Shown: positions 11,211 to 21,316, counted from the first letter of the stretch. The stretch: 64,000 bases of DNA from Phenylobacterium koreense (GCF_040545335.1 NZ_JBEPLU010000002.1:1-64000); one strand, 5' to 3'. The notes: generated by a model not told the origin, from the letters alone. Numbers and translations are program-made.

Positions 11211-11705
11211 ATGACGCGCGTTGGGCTCTATCCGGGGACCTTCGACCCAATCCACAACGGCCACACCGACATCATCGGGCGGGCCGTGAAGCTCGTGGAC
11301 AAGCTGGTCATCGGCGTGGCCATCAACGCCGGCAAGGGGCCCCTGTTCGAGCTGGAGGAGCGCGTGGCGATTCTCCGCGCTGAAACCGAGCACCTGACCC
11401 ATCGCGCCGAGATCATCGTGCAGCCTTTCGAAGGCCTGCTGATGCACTTCGCCCGCGAAATCGGGGCTGGGGTCATCGTCCGTGGCCTGCGCGCCGTGGC
11501 CGACTTCGAATACGAATTCCAGATGACGGCGATGAACCAGCAGCTCGACCGCGAGGTGGAGACCCTGTTCCTCATGGCCGATCCGCGGCACCAGGCGATC
11601 TCCTCCAAGCTGGTGAAGGAAATCGCCGTTCTCGGCGGCGACATCAGCAAGTTCGTCAGCCCGCAGATCATGCACGCCCTGCTGGCCAAGGTCGGCCGCG
11701 CCTAG
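11211..11705 (+). CDS. coaD: Phosphopantetheine adenylyltransferase
   Basis: 164 residues, the normal size for bacterial CoaD. It catalyses ATP plus 4'-phosphopantetheine to dephospho-CoA, the penultimate step of coenzyme A synthesis, in the cytoplasm. Nucleotidyltransferase motifs are intact: GLYPGTFDPIHNGHTDI holds the HxGH site, VIVRGLRAVADFEYEFQM the substrate-binding segment, and AISSKLVKEIA the ISSxxxR/K motif. The start ATG follows a GGGGGAG Shine-Dalgarno sequence. It begins 125 nt after gyrA and leads a run of plus-strand genes. Confidence 0.97.
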   Translation: MTRVGLYPGTFDPIHNGHTDIIGRAVKLVDKLVIGVAINAGKGPLFELEERVAILRAETEHLTHRAEIIVQPFEGLLMHFAREIGAGVIVRGLRAVADFEYEFQMTAMNQQLDREVETLFLMADPRHQAISSKLVKEIAVLGGDISKFVSPQIMHALLAKVGRA

Positions 11706-11822
11706 GAAGCCCAGCGTCCGGTCAGCTTGACCTTGATTTCGCCAAGCTCGGCATGTTCCAGAGCGGCGCGGCGTCTTCCGTCCCGCTCGGAACCGGCGCA
11801 CGTGCAAATTACGAGTGACCCG

Positions 11823-12679
11823 ATGTTCCGCACCGTATTTCTCGCCGCCGCCGTCATGGCGCTTGCGGCGCCCGCCGCCGCCCAGGCTCCCGCGGCCAAG
11901 GCGTCCCCCGCGCCGCCGCCGGCCGCATCGGACTGGCGCACGCCCAATCCCGACGACGTCATGGTGATCGACACCAACAAGGGCCGCATCATCGTCGAGT
12001 TGGTCCCCGAAGTCGCGCCCGCCCACGTCCAGCGTGTCAAGGAACTGACTCGCGCCGGCTTCTACGACGGCCGCAGCTTCTTCCGGGTGATCGACCAGTT
12101 CATGGCCCAGACCGGCGATCCTGAGGATCAGGGCACAGGCGGCAGCGACAAGCCCGACCTCACCCAGGAGTTCCTGTTCCGCCTGGGCGGCGACAGCGGG
12201 TTCGTGCAGGTCGCCGACGAGAACGTCAGCCAGACCGGCTTCATCAAGACCCTGCCGGTCCGCAGCCAGAGCCCGATGCTCGCGGCCATGACCGCCGACG
12301 GCAAGATTTCGGCGTGGCCGCTCTACTGCCCCGGCGTGGCCGCCATGGCCCGCGGGCAGGGAGAGGACAGCGCCAACAGCCAGTTCTTCCTAATGCGCCA
12401 GACCTATCCCACCCTGGAGAAGCGCTACACCGGCTGGGGCCGGGTGATCTCCGGGCTCGAGGTGGTGCGGGCGATCAAGGTCGGCGAGCCGGTCACCCCG
12501 CCGCAAGACAAGATGGACAAGGTCCGCATCCTGGCCGATATCCCGGCTTCCGAACGACCCAAGGTTCGCGTCGTCGATACGGCCAGCCCCTGGTTCAAGG
12601 CCAAGATCGACGCTGCAAAGACGCAGGCGGGAACCAATTTCTCCGTCTGCGATATCAACATTCCATCGGAGGTGAAGTG

Positions 12680-12680
<1 letters not shown>
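11823..12680 (+). CDS. Periplasmic cyclophilin-type peptidyl-prolyl isomerase
   Basis: 285 residues from ATG 11823, which opens a signal peptide (MFRTVFLAAAVMALAAPAAA, then QA) followed by an Ala/Pro linker. The cyclophilin domain covers about residues 40-250, with GFYDGRSFFRVIDQFMAQTG, GEDSANSQFFLM and a central insertion (about 120-165) relative to minimal cyclophilins. A C-terminal tail of about 45 residues ends in a Cys-containing segment. It isomerises Xaa-Pro bonds, probably during folding of exported proteins. Its stop overlaps the ATG of the next isomerase by one base. Confidence 0.9.
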
Positions 12681-13140
<460 letters not shown>

Positions 13141-13144
<4 letters not shown>

Positions 13145-13701
13145 CGCCAAAGCTCGAAGCGGCTTATGCCGAGCCGCATCGGCGCTACCATACGCGCGAA
13201 CATATCGAGCAGTGCCTGGCGCTGCTCGGTAAGGTTCCCGACCTGCAAGATAGCGAGCGCCGGATCCTGGAGCTCGCGATCTGGTGGCATGACGCCGTCT
13301 ACGACCCGACCGCCTCCGACAACGAGGTCAGGAGCGCCGAGATGGCCAAAGCCGATCTGCGCGAATTTGACGACATCTCGATTCACGCGCGCGAAGAGGT
13401 CGCCCGGCTGATCCGCCTCACCGCCGGCCATGAGGTCGAGGAGGAGGATCGCCTGGGGGAGATCATGGTCTCGATCGACCTTGCGATCCTCGGCGCGCCG
13501 GCGCCGCGCTACGACGCCTACGCGCACGCTGTCCGCGAGGAATACGCCCACGTCCCCGACGAGGCTTGGCGCAAGGGTCGGGTTGCGGTGCTGCAACGCT
13601 TTCTGGACGCGCAGGTTATCTTCCCCGATCCCGCGTTCGCCGAATGGCTGGACGCCCAGGCGCGAGAAAACCTCACTCGGGAGCTCGCGTCCCTAAGCTG
13701 A
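13141..13701 (+). CDS. HD-superfamily metal-dependent phosphohydrolase (COG4339 type)
   Basis: 186 residues from GTG 13141, overlapping the cyclophilin stop by 4 nt (GTGA). It has the short HD-like family motifs RRYHTREHIEQCL and LAIWWHDAVYDP, where the His and His-Asp residues would bind the metal, followed by NEVRSAEMAKADL and RLIRLTAGHE. These predicted phosphohydrolases are widespread but their substrate is unknown. Coupling to the cyclophilin gene implies co-translation, not a shared pathway. Confidence 0.85.
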
Positions 13702-13713
13702 GGGGAGGTCACC

Positions 13714-14208
13714 GTGGCGCCGCGGTTGAAGGTCTTCGTCACCTCCGATGGCCTCACCGACTATGTCGTCGCGGTCAGCTCGCGGGCCAAGGCGCTGGAG
13801 GCCTGGGGCGCTCACCAGGATCTCTTCCAGACCGGCGGCGCACGCCAGACCGAGGATCCTGAGCTGGTCGAGGCCGCCTGCGCCTCGCCCGGAACCGTGC
13901 TCCGACGTCCGACCGGCGCGACGCCGCCGAAGGCGGCTGCAAAGCCGAAGTCCAAGCCCGCGGCGAAGCCCGAGCCGCCGAGACCCGCTCGGCCCAAGGC
14001 GCCGTCGCCGGCCGCGGTCAGGAAGGTCAAGGACCTCGAGGCCCGGCTCGTCGACATGGCCGCCGCACACGGTGAGGCGCTCGATGAGATCGCCGCCCAG
14101 CGCGCCGCGCTCGACGCTCGCCGCGAGGCTCTGGAAACCGACTATCTCGCTAAGCGCGAGCGGCTGCGCGAAGCGCTCCGCAAGGCCCGCGAGGCCCTAC
14201 GGCGCTAG
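13714..14208 (+). CDS. Hypothetical coiled-coil protein
   Basis: 164 residues from GTG 13714, with AGGGGAGG at 13701-13708. An N-terminal globular part of about 65 residues (LKVFVTSDGLTDYVVAVSSR, KALEAWGAHQDLFQTG) is followed by a Lys/Pro/Ala linker (about 67-105) and an Ala/Arg/Glu-rich helix (VKDLEARLVDMAAAHGEALD onwards) that should form a coiled coil. Such proteins are often mis-annotated as TolA-like. Function is unknown. Its 3' end overlaps the convergent gene by 12 nt. Confidence 0.75.
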   Translation: MAPRLKVFVTSDGLTDYVVAVSSRAKALEAWGAHQDLFQTGGARQTEDPELVEAACASPGTVLRRPTGATPPKAAAKPKSKPAAKPEPPRPARPKAPSPAAVRKVKDLEARLVDMAAAHGEALDEIAAQRAALDARREALETDYLAKRERLREALRKAREALRR

Positions 14209-15153
14209 GATGGTCACGATCGGATAGTGGTCGGAGCCCACGGCCGGTCCGCGCGTGACGCTCACCGTCCGCCACCCTGGTCCGGCATAGACCTGGTCGA
14301 TCGGCAGGAAAGGGAAGGGCGCCTCCAATCGTCCGCCGGTGAATCGGCCGACCGGCCACGAGAACAGCGCCCGCGTCCGCCGCTCGATCGCGAACATCGC
14401 ATCCTCGCGCCGCCGGGCGAACGACCAGGGCGTGGAGTTGAGGTCGCCGGTGAAGATCAGCCGTTCCTTCGGAAAGCGCCCGAGGAAGCCGGCGATGAGC
14501 CGCCCCTGCGCCTGTTGGCGTCCCGCCGGCACCGGCCAGCCGTAATGGGTGCCCGCCACGGTGTACTCGCCGTGCTGGTCGCGGAAGGTGGCGGCCGCGA
14601 CCGGCGGCCTCAGATATTTGTCGGCGTCCAGCGGCGTGACCATCCGCCGGATCGGCTCGGCCTTGGAGAGGATCATCACTCGGCAGTCGAAGGTCGTGAC
14701 GTGGTAGTCGGCCAACTCTACGGGCAGCATCTTGCGGACCCGGCAGACCTCCTGCAGCACGATGATGTCGGGGTCCTGCGCCTTCAGCCAGGCGATCGCC
14801 TTGGCTGGCGTCCGGTTGCGGTCCCAGAAGTTGAGCTGGATGACCTTGATCCTGCCCGGCGCGGCGGCCGGCGCCGGCGCGCTCTTCGGGCGCAGGTATT
14901 CGGGGAGGATGAGGCCGGCGCACAGCAGGATCGCCGTGCCCGCCATGACCAGCATGGCGATCCGCGGCCAGCCTCTCACCAGGAAGGCGTAGGCCGCCGG
15001 CAGGATCGCCGCGCCCAGCACCAGCGGTGCGAAGTGCGTCAGGGCGTCCAGCCGCATGCTCCAGCGCCCCCCGTGCGCCGCCGCGGCCCAGGCCAGGCAG
15101 CAGAGCGCCACCAGGGTCATGAATGCGGCGAGGACGGAGCGGACATGTTCCAT
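14197..15153 (-). CDS. Membrane-anchored endonuclease/exonuclease/phosphatase-family protein (copy 2)
   Basis: 318 residues. The start at 15153 (MEHVRSVLAAFMTLVALCCL) places three hydrophobic segments before residue 100, then a soluble EEP domain from about residue 112 (KVIQLNFWDRN, DPDIIVLQEVC, VAGTHYGWP, LIFTGDLNSTPWS, and GSDHYPIVTILA). The Asn, Glu, Asp-x-Asn and Ser-Asp-His residues of the DNase I-like active site are present. It is probably a phosphodiesterase or phosphatase acting at the membrane; substrate unknown. It lies 4 nt downstream of a paralogous gene with the same layout. Confidence 0.85.
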   Translation of the reverse strand: MEHVRSVLAAFMTLVALCCLAWAAAAHGGRWSMRLDALTHFAPLVLGAAILPAAYAFLVRGWPRIAMLVMAGTAILLCAGLILPEYLRPKSAPAPAAAPGRIKVIQLNFWDRNRTPAKAIAWLKAQDPDIIVLQEVCRVRKMLPVELADYHVTTFDCRVMILSKAEPIRRMVTPLDADKYLRPPVAAATFRDQHGEYTVAGTHYGWPVPAGRQQAQGRLIAGFLGRFPKERLIFTGDLNSTPWSFARRREDAMFAIERRTRALFSWPVGRFTGGRLEAPFPFLPIDQVYAGPGWRTVSVTRGPAVGSDHYPIVTILAP

Positions 15154-15157
15154 GCAA

Positions 15158-16093
15158 TCACTTCGGGGCCAGCAAGACGAGGAGCGGATAGTGGTCCGAA
15201 CCGAGCCTCGGCCCGCGGCGTATTTCGACCGTGCGCCAGTCTTCCCCGGCATAGACGTGATCGATGGGCAGGAACGCCAGGCCGAACGGGCCGTTCGCCG
15301 GCCAAGTAGGCAGGGCGCGTGTCCGGCGCTCCAGGCCGATCGCCGCGTCGTCCCGTCTGCGATCGAATGACCACGGCGTGGAGTTGAAATCGCCGACGAC
15401 GATCATCCGCGCCTTCGGCAGCGGCTTGAGCACCTGAAGCATCCGGAGGCCGTTCTCGCGATGGGTGCGGACCTTCGTGGGCCACTGGTAGTGAATCCCA
15501 GCGACGATGAACTCGCCGCGTGCGTCAGCCATATGGACGGCGGCGATCGACGGCCCCAGGCCATAGCGACCGCGCCGCGGGCTTTCGATCTTCAGGGGCG
15601 GCGTCCGCGTGAAGATCGCCACGCCGCAGGTGCGCCCGCAGGCCATATAGCGGCCCAGCCGTTGAGCGACCGCGGTCTGGAACACTTCGCGCGAATCCTC
15701 GACCACCAGGATGTCCGGGTCCTCCTTGGCCAGCCAGGCCAGCCGTTCCTCCAGGCCCTTCGCGTCCAGGGCGGCGTTGAACTGGACGAGCTTGAGCTGG
15801 CCGCCTGCGTCCGCCGGCGCGGCCGGACTTTGCCGCCGCAGCAACTCCGGCGCGATCAGCGCCCCGCTCGCCAGCACGGCGATCGCGGCAAGCGCGAGGG
15901 GAAGACGCCGCTCCGCGACGAAAAGGCTCGCAGCCACGGTGATCACGCCGCCCGCGACATAGAGCGGCGCGAAGTGCGTCAGCACGTCCAGATGCCCGCT
16001 GAACCGGCCGCCCTGCGCCAGCACCGCAGCGATCGCGCAGGCCCAGCCGAGCGGCAGGATCACGGCCGAATAGAGGAATCTCAGCAGCCCCAT
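15158..16093 (-). CDS. Membrane-anchored endonuclease/exonuclease/phosphatase-family protein (copy 1)
   Basis: 311 residues from ATG 16093 ([20 protein letters not shown]). Three hydrophobic segments lie in the first 95 residues, followed by an EEP domain: [55 protein letters not shown] and [12 protein letters not shown]. Compared with the downstream copy, the shared GDxNSTPWSFxRRRxDA and ERRTRAL blocks show a tandem duplication. The two genes form an operon in antisense orientation to queA. Substrate unknown. Confidence 0.85.
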   Translation of the reverse strand: MGLLRFLYSAVILPLGWACAIAAVLAQGGRFSGHLDVLTHFAPLYVAGGVITVAASLFVAERRLPLALAAIAVLASGALIAPELLRRQSPAAPADAGGQLKLVQFNAALDAKGLEERLAWLAKEDPDILVVEDSREVFQTAVAQRLGRYMACGRTCGVAIFTRTPPLKIESPRRGRYGLGPSIAAVHMADARGEFIVAGIHYQWPTKVRTHRENGLRMLQVLKPLPKARMIVVGDFNSTPWSFDRRRDDAAIGLERRTRALPTWPANGPFGLAFLPIDHVYAGEDWRTVEIRRGPRLGSDHYPLLVLLAPK

Positions 16094-16156
16094 GTCCCCG
16101 ACCTGCACATCGCCACGCTTGACGGGTGGGCCCACCCGTGCGCTTCAAGCGCGCCC

Positions 16157-17233
16157 ATGCAGCTTGCCGACTTCGACTTCGAACTTCCAGAGGACCGTAT
16201 CGCCCTGCGGCCGGTCAGTCCGCGCGACTCCGCGCGACTGCTCCTGGTCCAGCCGGGCCAGCCCCTGGCCGATCTGACCGTCTCCGACCTGCCGGGCCTG
16301 CTCCGGGCCGGAGACATGCTTGTCCTCAACGACACCCGGGTCATCCCGGCGCGGCTCAAGGGCCGCCGCCTGCGGGAGGGCTCGGACGTCGCCGTGGAGG
16401 CGACCCTCCATCGACGCCTGTCCCCCTGGCAGTGGACCGCCTTCATGCGTCCGGGCAAGAAGCTCGCGCCCGGCGACCGCATCCGCTTCGGCGCCATGGA
16501 AGATCGCGCCTGCCTGCTCACCAGCCTCGACGCCACCGTGGTCGAGAAGGGCGAGGGCGGTGAAGTCACCCTGTCCTTCGATCTTTCCGGGCCCGACCTC
16601 GACCTGGCCATCGCCGAGCGGGGCGCCATGCCGCTGCCGCCCTATATCGCGGCCAAGCGCGGCGAGGACGCCCAGGACCGCACCGACTACCAGACGGTCT
16701 ACGCCGACGAAGAGGGCTCGGTGGCCGCGCCGACCGCCGGCCTGCACTTCACGCCCGAGCTTCTGGCGCGCCTGGAGGCCATGGGCGTCGGCGCGACCTT
16801 CGTCACCCTTCACGTCGGCGCCGGCACGTTCCTGCCGGTAAAGGTCGAAAACCTGACGGAACACCGTATGCACGCCGAGTACGGGGAAGTTGACGCCGCC
16901 GCCGCCGCCAGCATCAACGCCGCCAAGGCTGCCGGCGGCCGCATCGTCTGCGTCGGCACGACTTCGCTCCGTCTCGTGGAGAGCGCCGCGGGCGAAGACG
17001 GCGTCGTCCGTCCCTTCGCCGCCGAGACCTCGATCTTCATCACCCCCGGCTACCGCTTCCGCGTGGCCGATGGCCTGATGACCAATTTCCACCTCCCGAA
17101 GTCGACCCTTTTCATGCTGGTCAGCGCCTTCGCCGGGCTGGAGACCATGCGCGGCGCCTACGCCCACGCCATTGAGAGCGGCTACCGCTTCTATTCCTAT
17201 GGCGACACCAGCCTGCTCTGGAGAGCCAACTAG
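16157..17233 (+). CDS. queA: tRNA preQ1(34) S-adenosylmethionine ribosyltransferase-isomerase
   Basis: 358 residues. QueA moves the ribosyl group of S-adenosylmethionine onto preQ1 at tRNA position 34 to make epoxyqueuosine. Family motifs include [20 protein letters not shown] at the N-terminus, [51 protein letters not shown] and [23 protein letters not shown] 16157 matches family starts. The stop codon overlaps the tgt GTG by one base, so both queuosine genes are co-translated. Confidence 0.97.
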   Translation: MQLADFDFELPEDRIALRPVSPRDSARLLLVQPGQPLADLTVSDLPGLLRAGDMLVLNDTRVIPARLKGRRLREGSDVAVEATLHRRLSPWQWTAFMRPGKKLAPGDRIRFGAMEDRACLLTSLDATVVEKGEGGEVTLSFDLSGPDLDLAIAERGAMPLPPYIAAKRGEDAQDRTDYQTVYADEEGSVAAPTAGLHFTPELLARLEAMGVGATFVTLHVGAGTFLPVKVENLTEHRMHAEYGEVDAAAAASINAAKAAGGRIVCVGTTSLRLVESAAGEDGVVRPFAAETSIFITPGYRFRVADGLMTNFHLPKSTLFMLVSAFAGLETMRGAYAHAIESGYRFYSYGDTSLLWRAN

Positions 17234-18348
17234 TGGCCGCGTTCCCCTTTGAGATCAACGCCGTGGACGGCGCGGCTCGGACCGGTGTCCTGCGCACGCC
17301 GCGCGGCGAGATCCGCACGCCCGCCTTCATGCCCGTCGGGACCGCGGCCACCGTCAAAGCGCTGACCGTGGACCAGGTGCGCGCCGCCGGCGCCGACATC
17401 ATCCTCGGCAACACCTATCACCTGATGCTCCGTCCCACCGCCGAGCGCGTCGCACGCCTGGGCGGCCTGCATCGGTTCATGCGCTGGGATCGCCCGATCC
17501 TCACCGATTCCGGCGGCTTCCAGGTCATGTCGCTCTCGAAGATCGCCAAGGTCACCGAGGAGGCCGTGTCCTTCCAGAGCCACATCGACGGTTCCAGGCA
17601 CGTCCTGACCCCGGAACGTTCCATCGAGATCCAGGCCGACCTGCTGGGCTCGGACATCGTCATGCAGCTCGACGAGTGCGTGTCCTGGCCGGCCGAGGAG
17701 CGCAGGGCCGCCGAGGCGATGCGGCTCTCGGCTCGCTGGGGCAAGCGCTCCAAGGCCGCCTTCGGCGAGCGCGCCGGCCAGGCGCTGTTCGGCATCCAGC
17801 AGGGTTCGACCTTCGAGCACCTGCGCCGCGAGTCGGCCGAGCGGCTCGTCGAGACCGGCTTCGACGGCTACGCCCTCGGCGGGCTGGCGGTTGGGGAGGG
17901 GCACGAGGCGATGTGCGAGGTCCTCGACTACGCCCCGGCCATGCTGCCCGCCGACCGGCCGCGCTATCTCATGGGCGTGGGTAAGCCCATCGATCTCGTG
18001 GAGGCGGTGGCCCGCGGCGTCGACATGTTCGATTGCGTGCTGCCGACCCGTTCCGGCCGCCACGGCCAGGCCTGGACCTGGGAAGGCTCGATCAACCTGA
18101 AGAACGCCCGCTTCGCCGAGGACGACACGCCCCTGGACGAAACCAGCGACTGCCCGGCGTCGTCACACTACTCGAAGGCCTACCTGCATCACCTTGTGAA
18201 GGCTGAGGAAATCCTCGGCCAGGTGCTGCTCTCCTGGCACAATATCGCCCATTTCCAGGCTCTGACGGCGGCGATGCGCGCGGCGATCGCCGAGGGCCGG
18301 TTCGAGCAGTTCCGTCGCGACTTCAAGGCCCGTCAGCGGACCGGATAG
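17233..18348 (+). CDS. tgt: Queuine/preQ1 tRNA-guanine transglycosylase
   Basis: 371 residues from GTG 17233, which shares its G with the queA stop. Tgt exchanges guanine 34 of GUN-anticodon tRNAs for preQ1. Catalytic features are present: the nucleophile Asp in [13 protein letters not shown] and ALGGLAVGE, the RYLMGVGKP and [12 protein letters not shown] active-site blocks, and a C-terminal zinc site (the CP of SDCPASSHY and the HNI helix). The order Tgt after QueA is typical of alphaproteobacteria. The 3' end overlaps the convergent lipoprotein gene by 16 nt. Confidence 0.97.
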   Translation: MAAFPFEINAVDGAARTGVLRTPRGEIRTPAFMPVGTAATVKALTVDQVRAAGADIILGNTYHLMLRPTAERVARLGGLHRFMRWDRPILTDSGGFQVMSLSKIAKVTEEAVSFQSHIDGSRHVLTPERSIEIQADLLGSDIVMQLDECVSWPAEERRAAEAMRLSARWGKRSKAAFGERAGQALFGIQQGSTFEHLRRESAERLVETGFDGYALGGLAVGEGHEAMCEVLDYAPAMLPADRPRYLMGVGKPIDLVEAVARGVDMFDCVLPTRSGRHGQAWTWEGSINLKNARFAEDDTPLDETSDCPASSHYSKAYLHHLVKAEEILGQVLLSWHNIAHFQALTAAMRAAIAEGRFEQFRRDFKARQRTG

Positions 18349-18917
18349 CGTGGCCGCAGGCCCTGGCTCGGCACGGGCGAGCCGGTCAGCATGTGCGAAG
18401 GCGTGGCCGGCGGCGAGCAGCCCTTCGATTCGCCCAGGCCCTTCAAGTAGGCCCGGCGCACCGCGCCAGCGAGGATCGCGGCCTGCACCAGGCTGTCGTG
18501 CCGCTCGGCCCCCGACAGTTGCCGGATCCAGCCGCGGAACGGGATCACGCTCGAGCTCAGCGAGGCCATCGCCCCCAGCGCCGTCTTCTGGCCGCGCTCC
18601 ATGACGTCGTCCTCGTCCACCGCCGGCTCGTCGAGGTCCGCGCCCAGCGCGCCGTCGAGCGGCCGGACGGCGGCGGTGATTCCCGCGCAGGTGTTGGCGC
18701 TTGGGCGCTTGTAGGGATCGGCCATGGCCTCGAGCAGGACCGGCGGGATCTTGGTGCGCAGAACGTTCACGTCACGCAGCGGCGCGGCCATCGCCCCCTG
18801 GATGTTCTCGCGCTTGGCCTCCGACGTCGTCTGGATCTTGCTCGATCCGTCCGCAGGGGTGGTCAGGCAGCCGGCGAGGGGCAGCAGCAGCGGCAGGACG
18901 AGGAGGGCTCTACGCAT
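18333..18917 (-). CDS. Hypothetical lipoprotein
   Basis: 194 residues from ATG 18917. The signal [20 protein letters not shown] has lipobox LAGC and predicts lipid attachment at Cys17. The mature part has [20 protein letters not shown] and a conserved-looking region with [20 protein letters not shown] and [18 protein letters not shown]. Similar small Caulobacterales lipoproteins are known only as hypotheticals. It is the last host gene before the attL site, 57 bp from its start. Confidence 0.75.
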   Translation of the reverse strand: MRRALLVLPLLLPLAGCLTTPADGSSKIQTTSEAKRENIQGAMAAPLRDVNVLRTKIPPVLLEAMADPYKRPSANTCAGITAAVRPLDGALGADLDEPAVDEDDVMERGQKTALGAMASLSSSVIPFRGWIRQLSGAERHDSLVQAAILAGAVRRAYLKGLGESKGCSPPATPSHMLTGSPVPSQGLRPRYPVR

Positions 18918-18974
18918 GACTGAAAATAGCGCCGGCAAGCGCGGCCGGTCGAGTGAAACCACGTTGGACGGGAA

Positions 18975-19022
18975 TGGTAGGCCGGCTGGGACTCGAACCC
19001 AGGACCATTCGATTAAAAGTCG
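18975..19022. repeat. attL: displaced 3' half of tRNA-Lys
   Basis: These 48 bp are identical to 43230-43277, which form the 3' part of the intact tRNA-Lys gene (from the anticodon region through CCA, minus strand). After position 19022 the two sequences diverge. The copy here is the chromosomal 3' half, separated from its 5' half by integration. The crossover most likely lies in the anticodon-loop region, as in other tRNA-targeting phages. Confidence 0.93.
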
Positions 19023-19048
19023 CTTGGTGCGCATTGGTTTTATTGCCG

Positions 19049-19115
19049 ACCGTCAGACTGTTCCCGTTCAGTTCACGTCTTGAAAACGCTGTGCTTTTCA
19101 CGCGAGTCTGACGGT
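19049..19115. promoter_or_regulatory. Left pair of putative integrase arm-type sites
   Basis: The 11-mer AGTCTGACGGT occurs inverted at 19049-19059 and direct at 19105-19115. Two further direct copies are at 43141-43151 and 43164-43174, next to the other att repeat. I saw no other copy while reading. Distribution on both sides of the att cores and close to int fits arm-type binding sites for the integrase N-terminal domain. Confidence 0.65.
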
Positions 19116-20240
19116 TCTACCAGCCTTTGGCGCGGCAATTCCGCGGCGTTTTTGGGCCTTCGCGGCCAGGGCGTTGTCGCGCGGCAGATACTTCGCCAGG
19201 ATCTGGGCGGCGGTCCCCGGCGCGTGGCCGGTCACCGAGGCGATTTCCGGCACGTCAGAGCCCGCCCGGGCCATCTGGACGACACAGCTATGGCGCAGGG
19301 CCCGGAGGACGAGGTGGCGGCCCTTGGCCTCGCTGCGGATGTCCGCGAAGACGTGGCCCAGGCGAGCCTCATCCCAAGGCTTGCCAGTGGCCTTGTCGGT
19401 GAAGAGGTAGAGGCTGTCAGGATCGGCAACTTCGGCGATCAAATCGCGCGTCCGCTTGCTCACGCGGACGGTCACCCAGGAATCCGTCTTCGACTGCCAG
19501 AAGCGGAAGGCGCCATCGACATACTCGGCGCCGGATCGGAAGAGCCGGGCGTCGGTGACCCGCTGGCCGATCTCCCAGAGCGTCGAGATCATGGCGGCGA
19601 TTGAGGGCTGGCCCTGATCCTTGCAGGCCTTGATGTAGAACGCCACGTCGTCGGCTTCCCAGATGGTCACCTTGGACTTGGGAGCTCCCATTTTCACGGT
19701 GTCGAGCGGATTGGTCGTGCGCCATTCGAGCTGAATGGCCCGGTCCAGCAGCATCGACATGACGATCTTGAGGTGACGCCTCGTCGTCGGCCGGTCGTCG
19801 TAGTGGGCCAGGAACGCCTCGATCGCCTCGAGCTTGATGCGATCGACCGGCTTGTGGCCGTTGGCGGCCGACCACGCCTTGATCAGGCCGGCGTGGTAGA
19901 TGTAGCCCTTCTGGGTCTTCGGCTTCTTGTCCTTGAACCGCTGGGTGCTCTGCCAGGACCGGATGAGCTCTGGCATGGACCGCGCCGGCGCGGGAGCCTC
20001 TCGGCCCATCCTGGCGGCCCTGAGCCGGTCCAGCAGCCGCTTTGCGTCGGCCTGAATGCGGGCGACCTCTTCGGCGTCCGTCAGGTCTCCCCGGCGCTCA
20101 CCGTTGACGGGGAGCGGTATCGCCGCCGACCAGTCGGAGGGACGCAGGCGCTTTGGGACCTCGAACAGCACGCGCGCCGTTCCGTCCAGGCGGGGCCGCA
20201 CGGTTACGTACCGGCCGAGATCGAGCTTTATGGAAGGCAT
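19098..20240 (-). CDS. int: Tyrosine recombinase, phage integrase
   Basis: 380 residues from ATG 20240 (MPSIKLDLGRYVTVRPRLDG). The N-terminus looks like an arm-binding domain, the middle (about 105-200) like a SAM-like core-binding domain (KTQKGYIYHAGLIKAWSAAN), and the C-terminus is the catalytic domain: Arg in EIGQRVTDARLF, RALRHSCVVQMARAGSD (box II, first His replaced by Arg, as in other phage members), SVTGHAPGTAAQI, and the nucleophile Tyr in ILAKYLPRD. It integrates and excises the element at tRNA-Lys. Its 5' end overlaps the excisionase-like frame by about 140 nt, so a slightly later start is possible. Confidence 0.92.
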   Translation of the reverse strand: MPSIKLDLGRYVTVRPRLDGTARVLFEVPKRLRPSDWSAAIPLPVNGERRGDLTDAEEVARIQADAKRLLDRLRAARMGREAPAPARSMPELIRSWQSTQRFKDKKPKTQKGYIYHAGLIKAWSAANGHKPVDRIKLEAIEAFLAHYDDRPTTRRHLKIVMSMLLDRAIQLEWRTTNPLDTVKMGAPKSKVTIWEADDVAFYIKACKDQGQPSIAAMISTLWEIGQRVTDARLFRSGAEYVDGAFRFWQSKTDSWVTVRVSKRTRDLIAEVADPDSLYLFTDKATGKPWDEARLGHVFADIRSEAKGRHLVLRALRHSCVVQMARAGSDVPEIASVTGHAPGTAAQILAKYLPRDNALAAKAQKRRGIAAPKAGRTVRLA

Positions 20241-20502
20241 CAGCGTCAAAGGTCCAATCGTTGTCGCCCTGGTCGGGCACATCTGATGCTCCATCGGTGG
20301 AAAGGCCAAGCGCCCGAAGGACCTCAGCTCGATCGAAAACTGTGGACCGCCCCCCTTGAACGGTGGACGCTGGGAGCCAGGCGGGGTCAGCCAACCTCTT
20401 CCGGTTGAGGGTCGAGATCGAGAACCGGCCAAGCATGCAGACTTCCGCGCTCGTCATGCGCAGCGGCAGATGGTTGGGGTCGAGAGAAGGCGCGGCGCTC
20501 AC
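20098..20502 (-). CDS. Helix-turn-helix protein, putative excisionase
   Basis: 134 residues from GTG 20502, which overlaps the upstream stop (GTGA). Residues about 16-70 form a winged-helix/AlpA-like unit (MTSAEVCMLGRFSISTLNRK, then PASTVQGGRSTVFDRAEVLR). Position directly before int fits an excisionase or small activator controlling integration direction. The last 45 residues overlap the integrase N-terminus and are low-complexity, so the functional protein may be mainly the first 90 residues. Confidence 0.6.
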   Translation of the reverse strand: MSAAPSLDPNHLPLRMTSAEVCMLGRFSISTLNRKRLADPAWLPASTVQGGRSTVFDRAEVLRALGLSTDGASDVPDQGDNDWTFDADAFHKARSRPVRNRAAPPGRNGARAVRGPKAPASLRLVGGDTAPRQR

Positions 20503-20762
20503 CCTCCACCCCCTCGGCTGACATCTGCGTCGGCCAAGCCGCGAAGATGCCGCGCTATGTCCAAGGCGGCGTGATAGGCCGCCGAGTTTATAGTGCCGTC
20601 GATCTGCAGGTCTTTTGACTTTGCGAAATCGGCTCTGGTCCTTGCGGTCCCGCGCAGCACGGGGTCATGCAGGATGCTATCCTGGCAGAGACGCATGCGC
20701 TCCTCCGCGTAGAACTCTGCGTAGTCCGCAGCCTCGATCAGCGCGTCCCGACGCTCAGACAT
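20499..20762 (-). CDS. Small hypothetical phage protein
   Basis: 87 residues, helical and charged (MSERRDALIEAADYAEFYAE, then IDGTINSAAYHAALDIARHL). It overlaps both neighbours by 4-8 nt, typical of the early operon. A repetitive acidic N-terminus and no Cys or membrane segment are visible. I do not recognise a family. Confidence 0.6.
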   Translation of the reverse strand: MSERRDALIEAADYAEFYAEERMRLCQDSILHDPVLRGTARTRADFAKSKDLQIDGTINSAAYHAALDIARHLRGLADADVSRGGGG

Positions 20763-21000
20763 CTGCGTCTCCCTGGAGGGTGCTGGTGCGTGGATGTAGG
20801 CCTAGTTCGTAGGCCCTCAAGTCGAGGCCGTGGCGTCGGCTATCATCCACGCTAGAGCCCAGGCCCATGCAGTGCGGACAGGTTCGCGGGTGGCGCGTTA
20901 GCGTCAGTCTTACGACGCCGGCGCCGCAGCACATAGGGCAGCGGATGCGCTCTAGAGTTGGGCCGCGAAGGAGTTTCAGCTCACCCATTCCCACCCCCAT
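20755..21000 (-). CDS. Small DnaJ-type zinc-finger-like phage protein
   Basis: 81 residues from ATG 21000 (an alternative ATG is at 20988). Two knuckles, CPMCCGAGVV and CPHCMGLGSS, reproduce the CxxCxGxG spacing of a DnaJ cysteine-rich repeat and should bind one zinc. Such one-zinc proteins are common in phage early regions. No partner can be named. Confidence 0.65.
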   Translation of the reverse strand: MGVGMGELKLLRGPTLERIRCPMCCGAGVVRLTLTRHPRTCPHCMGLGSSVDDSRRHGLDLRAYELGLHPRTSTLQGDADV

Positions 21001-21316
21001 GTGATGAAGAGAGGGCTTTCAGGCCCGCCCGCATCGCGGCGATCCGCTCGGCCCTGAACTCCTGGCAGTCGGCGCAGTCGCCGTCGCAATCGTAGTGGAA
21101 CCAGGGTGACGGCTCGCCACGCTGGGCCGCGTCTTCACGATCATGGGCGCGGCAGATCGCTTCGATGTAAGAATCATCCAGCCTAGCCAGAGACAAGTGA
21201 TCGTCGTGAAGTATGCGCGCTGCTGCGGTCTCGGCTGAGCAGTAGCCATCGACTGCGCGCTGAACGTGCCTAGCGATAATCTCTTCGGCGTAGCGAGGCC
21301 CTCCTTCTATGGTCAT
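20981..21316 (-). CDS. Hypothetical phage early protein
   Basis: 111 residues from ATG 21316, which overlaps the upstream stop (ATGA). A helical N-terminal half (YAEEIIARHVQRAVDGYCSA) is followed by a Cys/Asp cluster, FHYDCDGDCADCQEFRAERI, possibly a metal site. The 3' end overlaps the next gene by 20 nt. Family not recognised. Confidence 0.6.
   Translation of the reverse strand: MTIEGGPRYAEEIIARHVQRAVDGYCSAETAAARILHDDHLSLARLDDSYIEAICRAHDREDAAQRGEPSPWFHYDCDGDCADCQEFRAERIAAMRAGLKALSSSHGGGNG

Noticed and set aside
19060..19075. GTTC-N2-GTTC near int as a LexA box
   Set aside because: The spacer is 2 nt rather than 7.
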